Source: Lewinellaceae bacterium (GTDB lineage: Bacteria > Bacteroidota > Bacteroidia > Chitinophagales > Saprospiraceae). From it: 64,000 bases of DNA. The translations under genes and the position numbers were made by a program. Shown here piece by piece: positions 60,960 to 64,000 of the stretch. The notes beneath the pieces are model-generated. The model saw nothing but the letters and a program-made list of their open reading frames with translations. It was not told where the DNA came from and made no database searches. The first letter of the stretch is position 1. Each line of letters begins with the position of its first letter. The stretch spans positions 186,001 to 250,000 of the forward strand of contig JADJWX010000011.1 in assembly GCA_016716135.1 (NCBI GenBank). Reading direction: 5' to 3'.

Positions 60960-62192
60960 TTAAACAGACGAGCCCGCAATGGCTTGTTGCCTGGGTCGCA
61001 TCCGATGATATTGTTCCAGCAGGCGCCGGGCAACTTCGAGGTTGTCGTAATTTTCGGTACAAAAAGCCTGGGCGCGGCGGCCCATCTGCACCAGGTTATC
61101 CCCCTGGTTGTAGCACCATTGAATGGCGCTTTGGAAATCTTCGGGCCGGTCGGCTATCAGAGCCTCTTTGCCATTCCGGGCCTCAACGCCTTCCAAACCG
61201 ATGGAAGTAGACAGGATCACTTTTCCAAGCGCCATACCTTCCAGAATTTTTGCCCGCATACCGCTACCGGCCAGCAAGGGAACAACCATGATGCTGTGCT
61301 GATTAATGAATGTGGCGGCATCCGGCACTTCTCCGTGAACATGCACCCGGGGCAGTTTGAGCCGGCGCAGCCAGTCGGGGGTGTTGCGGCCCGCAATGTG
61401 GAAATGCAGCTTTGGGAAATTGGGTTCGAGTACCGGTTGCCAGACCTTTTTCAGAAACCAATCCAGCCCTTCGATATTCGGCATCCAATCCAGCGACCCG
61501 ATAAAGCCCAGGCTGAGCGGCCGTTGGAAACTGCTTTCGTCCGGCAGATAATCCAGGCAATCCAACCCGATCGGCATCGCCATCGCGTTTTTTTTCAGCC
61601 CCAGGTTTTGGAAGCGCCGGACGTCGCGTTCGGTAATGCCCACCAGCAGGTCGCAGGTATTCAATTGGCCGACCTCATACTTTTTCAGCCGTGGGGTAAT
61701 GGTGTTCAGGTACCATTTTTTTAAGGGATTGCTGTTGACTGCCACGCGTTCCCAAATCTCATGTTCCACATTGTGGGTGCGCAGGGCGACCAGCGCGTTG
61801 GAGTATTTGCGGATAATGGGAATATAAGGTGCGAGATACAGTGTTTCCAGTTGAATGACGTCAAATTGATCTTGTTGCAGGATTTCAATCAATTTATTGG
61901 CAAAATCTTCGTTTTCAAAACGTTGGATATGAAAGGAACGGTCGGAAAATAAATTGGCCAGTGCGGCCAGTGGTCGGATATGGTTGTCGATATCGACGGT
62001 GTGAATCGCGTTGTAATGATCGAATTCGGCCGGGAGATGTGCGGGGTCAAACCAGTGTTTGCTGGTGTTCATGGCCAAAAGCGTAACCTCGTTGTCCAGT
62101 TTGTGGAAGGCCCGGGCCAGATACGTAACAGCAATACTTTCGCCGTCTTTCAACGGAAAGGGGAATTTTTTACAGAGTTGCAGGATCTTCAT
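60960..62192 (-). CDS. Glycosyltransferase family 4-type protein
   Basis: The 410-residue enzyme has a GT-B fold: N-terminal Rossmann part (MKILQLCKKFPFPLKDGESIAV) and C-terminal LGFIGSLDWMPNIEGLDWFL, FHIAGRNTPDWL and the nucleotide-sugar EX7E-type segment LLAGSGMRAKILEGMALGKVILST. Donor and acceptor are unknown; envelope or exopolysaccharide work is likely. It is the first gene of a leftward pair with the T9SS-B protein and is divergent from lolD. Confidence 0.9.
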   Translation of the reverse strand: MKILQLCKKFPFPLKDGESIAVTYLARAFHKLDNEVTLLAMNTSKHWFDPAHLPAEFDHYNAIHTVDIDNHIRPLAALANLFSDRSFHIQRFENEDFANKLIEILQQDQFDVIQLETLYLAPYIPIIRKYSNALVALRTHNVEHEIWERVAVNSNPLKKWYLNTITPRLKKYEVGQLNTCDLLVGITERDVRRFQNLGLKKNAMAMPIGLDCLDYLPDESSFQRPLSLGFIGSLDWMPNIEGLDWFLKKVWQPVLEPNFPKLHFHIAGRNTPDWLRRLKLPRVHVHGEVPDAATFINQHSIMVVPLLAGSGMRAKILEGMALGKVILSTSIGLEGVEARNGKEALIADRPEDFQSAIQWCYNQGDNLVQMGRRAQAFCTENYDNLEVARRLLEQYHRMRPRQQAIAGSSV

Positions 62193-62443
62193 GGCAGCGG
62201 ACTTTGTTCAGGTGCTTTTCAAACCAAAGCAGCCCAAAACACGGGCGGCGAATGTAGGGCAGAAAGGCCAATCCTTAAAAATCATTCTGTTATGTTTTTA
62301 TCAATTTTCGGGGCAGTGGCGTTCTTGTGGCTATCTTTGCCCGGTTTTCCCGAGGTAGTTGTTCGTGTATTGCCGGCGTTAATTTCTGTGCACAACTTCC
62401 TTGTAGCTTCGTAAATCGTAATTCGCAGATCGAAAATTGTCCG

Positions 62444-63100
62444 ATGGTAATATTACAAGCCCAAAACATTCACAAAGCATTCGGGAAGTTAGAAATCCTG
62501 AAAGGAGTAAACGTTGCGGTTTCCAGGGGCGAAGTTGTCAGCATTGTCGGAAAATCGGGTGCGGGCAAAAGCACGCTCTTGCATATTCTGGGAACATTGG
62601 ACAATGCCGACCGGGGCGAACTTCGGATCAATGAAACCCAGGTTCGTGGCCTTGGAGGGCGCCAACTTGCCGGATTTCGAAACCGCCACATCGGTTTTGT
62701 ATTTCAGTTTCACCATTTGCTTCCCGAGTTTACGGCCGAAGAAAACGTGTGTATCCCCGGATTTATACAAAAACGCCCGGAAAATGCCGTCCGGAAACGG
62801 GCTGCCGAATTGCTCGATTACCTGGGTTTGTCCGACCGGCTTTCGCACAAACCCTCCGAATTGAGCGGCGGCGAACAACAACGGGTGGCTGTGGCTCGTG
62901 CCTTGATCAATCAACCGGATATCATTTTTGCAGACGAGCCAACCGGCAACCTCGACAGCGCTGCTTCCCAGGACCTGCATCAACTGATCCGGCGGCTCAG
63001 CAATGAGTACAACCAGACATTTGTAATTGTTACGCACAACAAAGAACTTGCCGACCTTTCCGATCGCTGCCTGGAAATGCGCGATGGATTATTAGTCTAA
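62444..63100 (+). CDS. lolD: LolD-type lipoprotein-releasing ABC ATPase
   Basis: ATG 62444 gives a 218-residue product with Walker A GKSGAGKST, Q-loop GFVFQFHHLLPEFTAEENV, signature LSGGEQQRVAVARAL, Walker B IIFADEPTGNLDS and the H-loop VIVTHNKEL. The HHLLPEFTA segment and size fit the LolD/MacB subgroup that moves lipoproteins from the inner membrane. The LolC/E permease partner is not adjacent; the following gene is an alkaline phosphatase. Twelve bases separate the two, so they may be co-transcribed. Confidence 0.9.
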   Translation: MVILQAQNIHKAFGKLEILKGVNVAVSRGEVVSIVGKSGAGKSTLLHILGTLDNADRGELRINETQVRGLGGRQLAGFRNRHIGFVFQFHHLLPEFTAEENVCIPGFIQKRPENAVRKRAAELLDYLGLSDRLSHKPSELSGGEQQRVAVARALINQPDIIFADEPTGNLDSAASQDLHQLIRRLSNEYNQTFVIVTHNKELADLSDRCLEMRDGLLV

Positions 63101-63112
63101 CTTGTAAAAACG

Positions 63113-64000
63113 ATGCTCCCTAAAATTCTGCTGCCTGTTCTGCTGCTTTTTTTAGCCTGCCATTCCACCACAGGTGTTTCGGCGGGTGGGGCTGCTGTAT
63201 CCATGGCCGAACGGCCAAAAAATATCATCTTGCTTATTGGCGATGGTATGGCAACCGCCCAGGTGTCAGCAGGCGTTTACTGGAAAGGAGCCGGCAAGTC
63301 TGTTTGGGACCGGTTTCCCGTGGTCGGTTTTCACAAAAGCCATTCCTACGACGAACGCGTAACCGACTCCGCAGCCGGTGCAACAGCGTTTGCCTGCGGG
63401 CAAAAAACTAAAAACAACGGGATCGGGATCGTCCCTCCGGATTATGGCCCATGTTTAACTATCCTGGAAGAGCTGGATGCCCGCGGCTGGGCGACAGGCA
63501 TGGTTGTATCCAGTTCGGCTACCCATGCAACACCGGCCAGCTTTATTGCTCATGTCGATATCCGGGCTTTCACCGAAGCGATTGCCGACGATTTTTTGAA
63601 AACACCCATCGACTGTTTTGTCGGAGGTGGCAAGGGATATTTTGATGACCGGCCGGATCATAAAAACCTGCTGGATTCTTTGGATGCCCGCGGCTATGTT
63701 GTCCGGACGGGCTATGGTTTCAACCGGCTTCCGTTGGATGGCTCGGCGCCATTTATGCTCTTCACGGCCGACAGGGAGCCACCCGCGGCGTCGAATGGTC
63801 GAAATTACATGCCTACGGCCGTTGAGAAAGTGTGTTCCTATTTGGAAAAAAGAAGCCGCCGGGGCTTTTTCCTCATGGTTGAAGGCAGCCAGATTGACTG
63901 GGCATTGCATTCCAATGATCCAAATTGGCTGAAAGCCGAAATGATGGATTTTGATGCGACTGTTCAGGCCGCGCTGCGCTTTGCCGAATCCAATGGCGAA
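63113..64000 (+). CDS. Alkaline phosphatase (partial, C-terminus beyond window)
   Basis: The open frame starts at ATG 63113 with a lipoprotein-like signal (LLPVLLLFLAC then HSTT) and runs to the window edge (296 residues seen). NIILLIGDGMATAQVS supplies the metal-binding Asp, and VTDSAAGATAFACGQKTKN contains the nucleophile Ser of the DSAA motif. Further family segments are MVVSSSATHATPASFIAHV, FVGGGKGYF, and FLMVEGSQIDWALHSND with the Glu-metal ligand. It hydrolyses phosphate monoesters in the periplasm or at the surface and is probably phosphate-regulated in nature, but no Pho box was checked. Confidence 0.95.
   Translation, partial: MLPKILLPVLLLFLACHSTTGVSAGGAAVSMAERPKNIILLIGDGMATAQVSAGVYWKGAGKSVWDRFPVVGFHKSHSYDERVTDSAAGATAFACGQKTKNNGIGIVPPDYGPCLTILEELDARGWATGMVVSSSATHATPASFIAHVDIRAFTEAIADDFLKTPIDCFVGGGKGYFDDRPDHKNLLDSLDARGYVVRTGYGFNRLPLDGSAPFMLFTADREPPAASNGRNYMPTAVEKVCSYLEKRSRRGFFLMVEGSQIDWALHSNDPNWLKAEMMDFDATVQAALRFAESNGE

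Overview
The window reads as a piece of chromosome from a member of the Bacteroidota, most likely a gliding or surface-adhesive environmental lineage such as the Saprospiria. The supporting evidence is a SusC/SusD/SusE nutrient-uptake operon, several proteins ending in type IX secretion (T9SS) sorting domains of both kinds (type A 'PNP' and type B gliding-motility-like), SprB repeats, an OMP-type TonB receptor, a Bacteroidota-style waaA and a moderately GC-rich base composition. The placement below phylum level is inference. No rRNA, tRNA, CRISPR array or complete insertion sequence was seen.

Left part (1-13,133): three leftward genes encode two exported HEIGHH metallopeptidase-like proteins with, between them, a four-helix membrane protein whose C-terminus resembles an effector-associated domain (EAD11-like). 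Then come a TonB-linked outer-membrane receptor, the 23S rRNA methyltransferase RlmF, a very large GH2-GH53 fusion enzyme (beta-galactosidase plus endo-galactanase), an autoinhibited Fic protein and a LysE-type exporter.

Middle part (13,495-37,239): a SusC-SusD-SusE operon in which the SusD carries an inserted tandem pair of SusE-type carbohydrate-binding domains; MscS channel, DUF389 protein, dodecin, AI-2E family exporter and a CBM48 protein; a GerW/DUF2953 pair; a DUF1800 / DUF1501 / T9SS-B secreted trio; a YceI-porin-YceI-membrane protein operon; and waaA, which contains an in-frame ~180-bp palindromic insertion.

Right part (37,329-64,000): icd; a decayed SulP transporter; a small zinc-ribbon protein; an apparent hydroxyproline-type catabolic cluster (amidase, DHDPS-family lyase, 4-hydroxyproline-epimerase-like racemase, GNAT) in which two genes carry single-base frameshifts; an SDR and a flavin amine oxidase; a 2838-residue M43 peptidase / SprB-repeat surface protein; parB-parA and a metallo-beta-lactamase-fold hydrolase preceded by a cluster of DnaA-box-like 9-mers; another T9SS-B protein; a glycosyltransferase; lolD; and a truncated alkaline phosphatase.

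A recurring theme is that the intergenic DNA is full of long, often perfect inverted repeats (arms of 16-38 bp), including a 140-bp family with GC-run termini present twice between genes and once, in altered form, inside the waaA reading frame.
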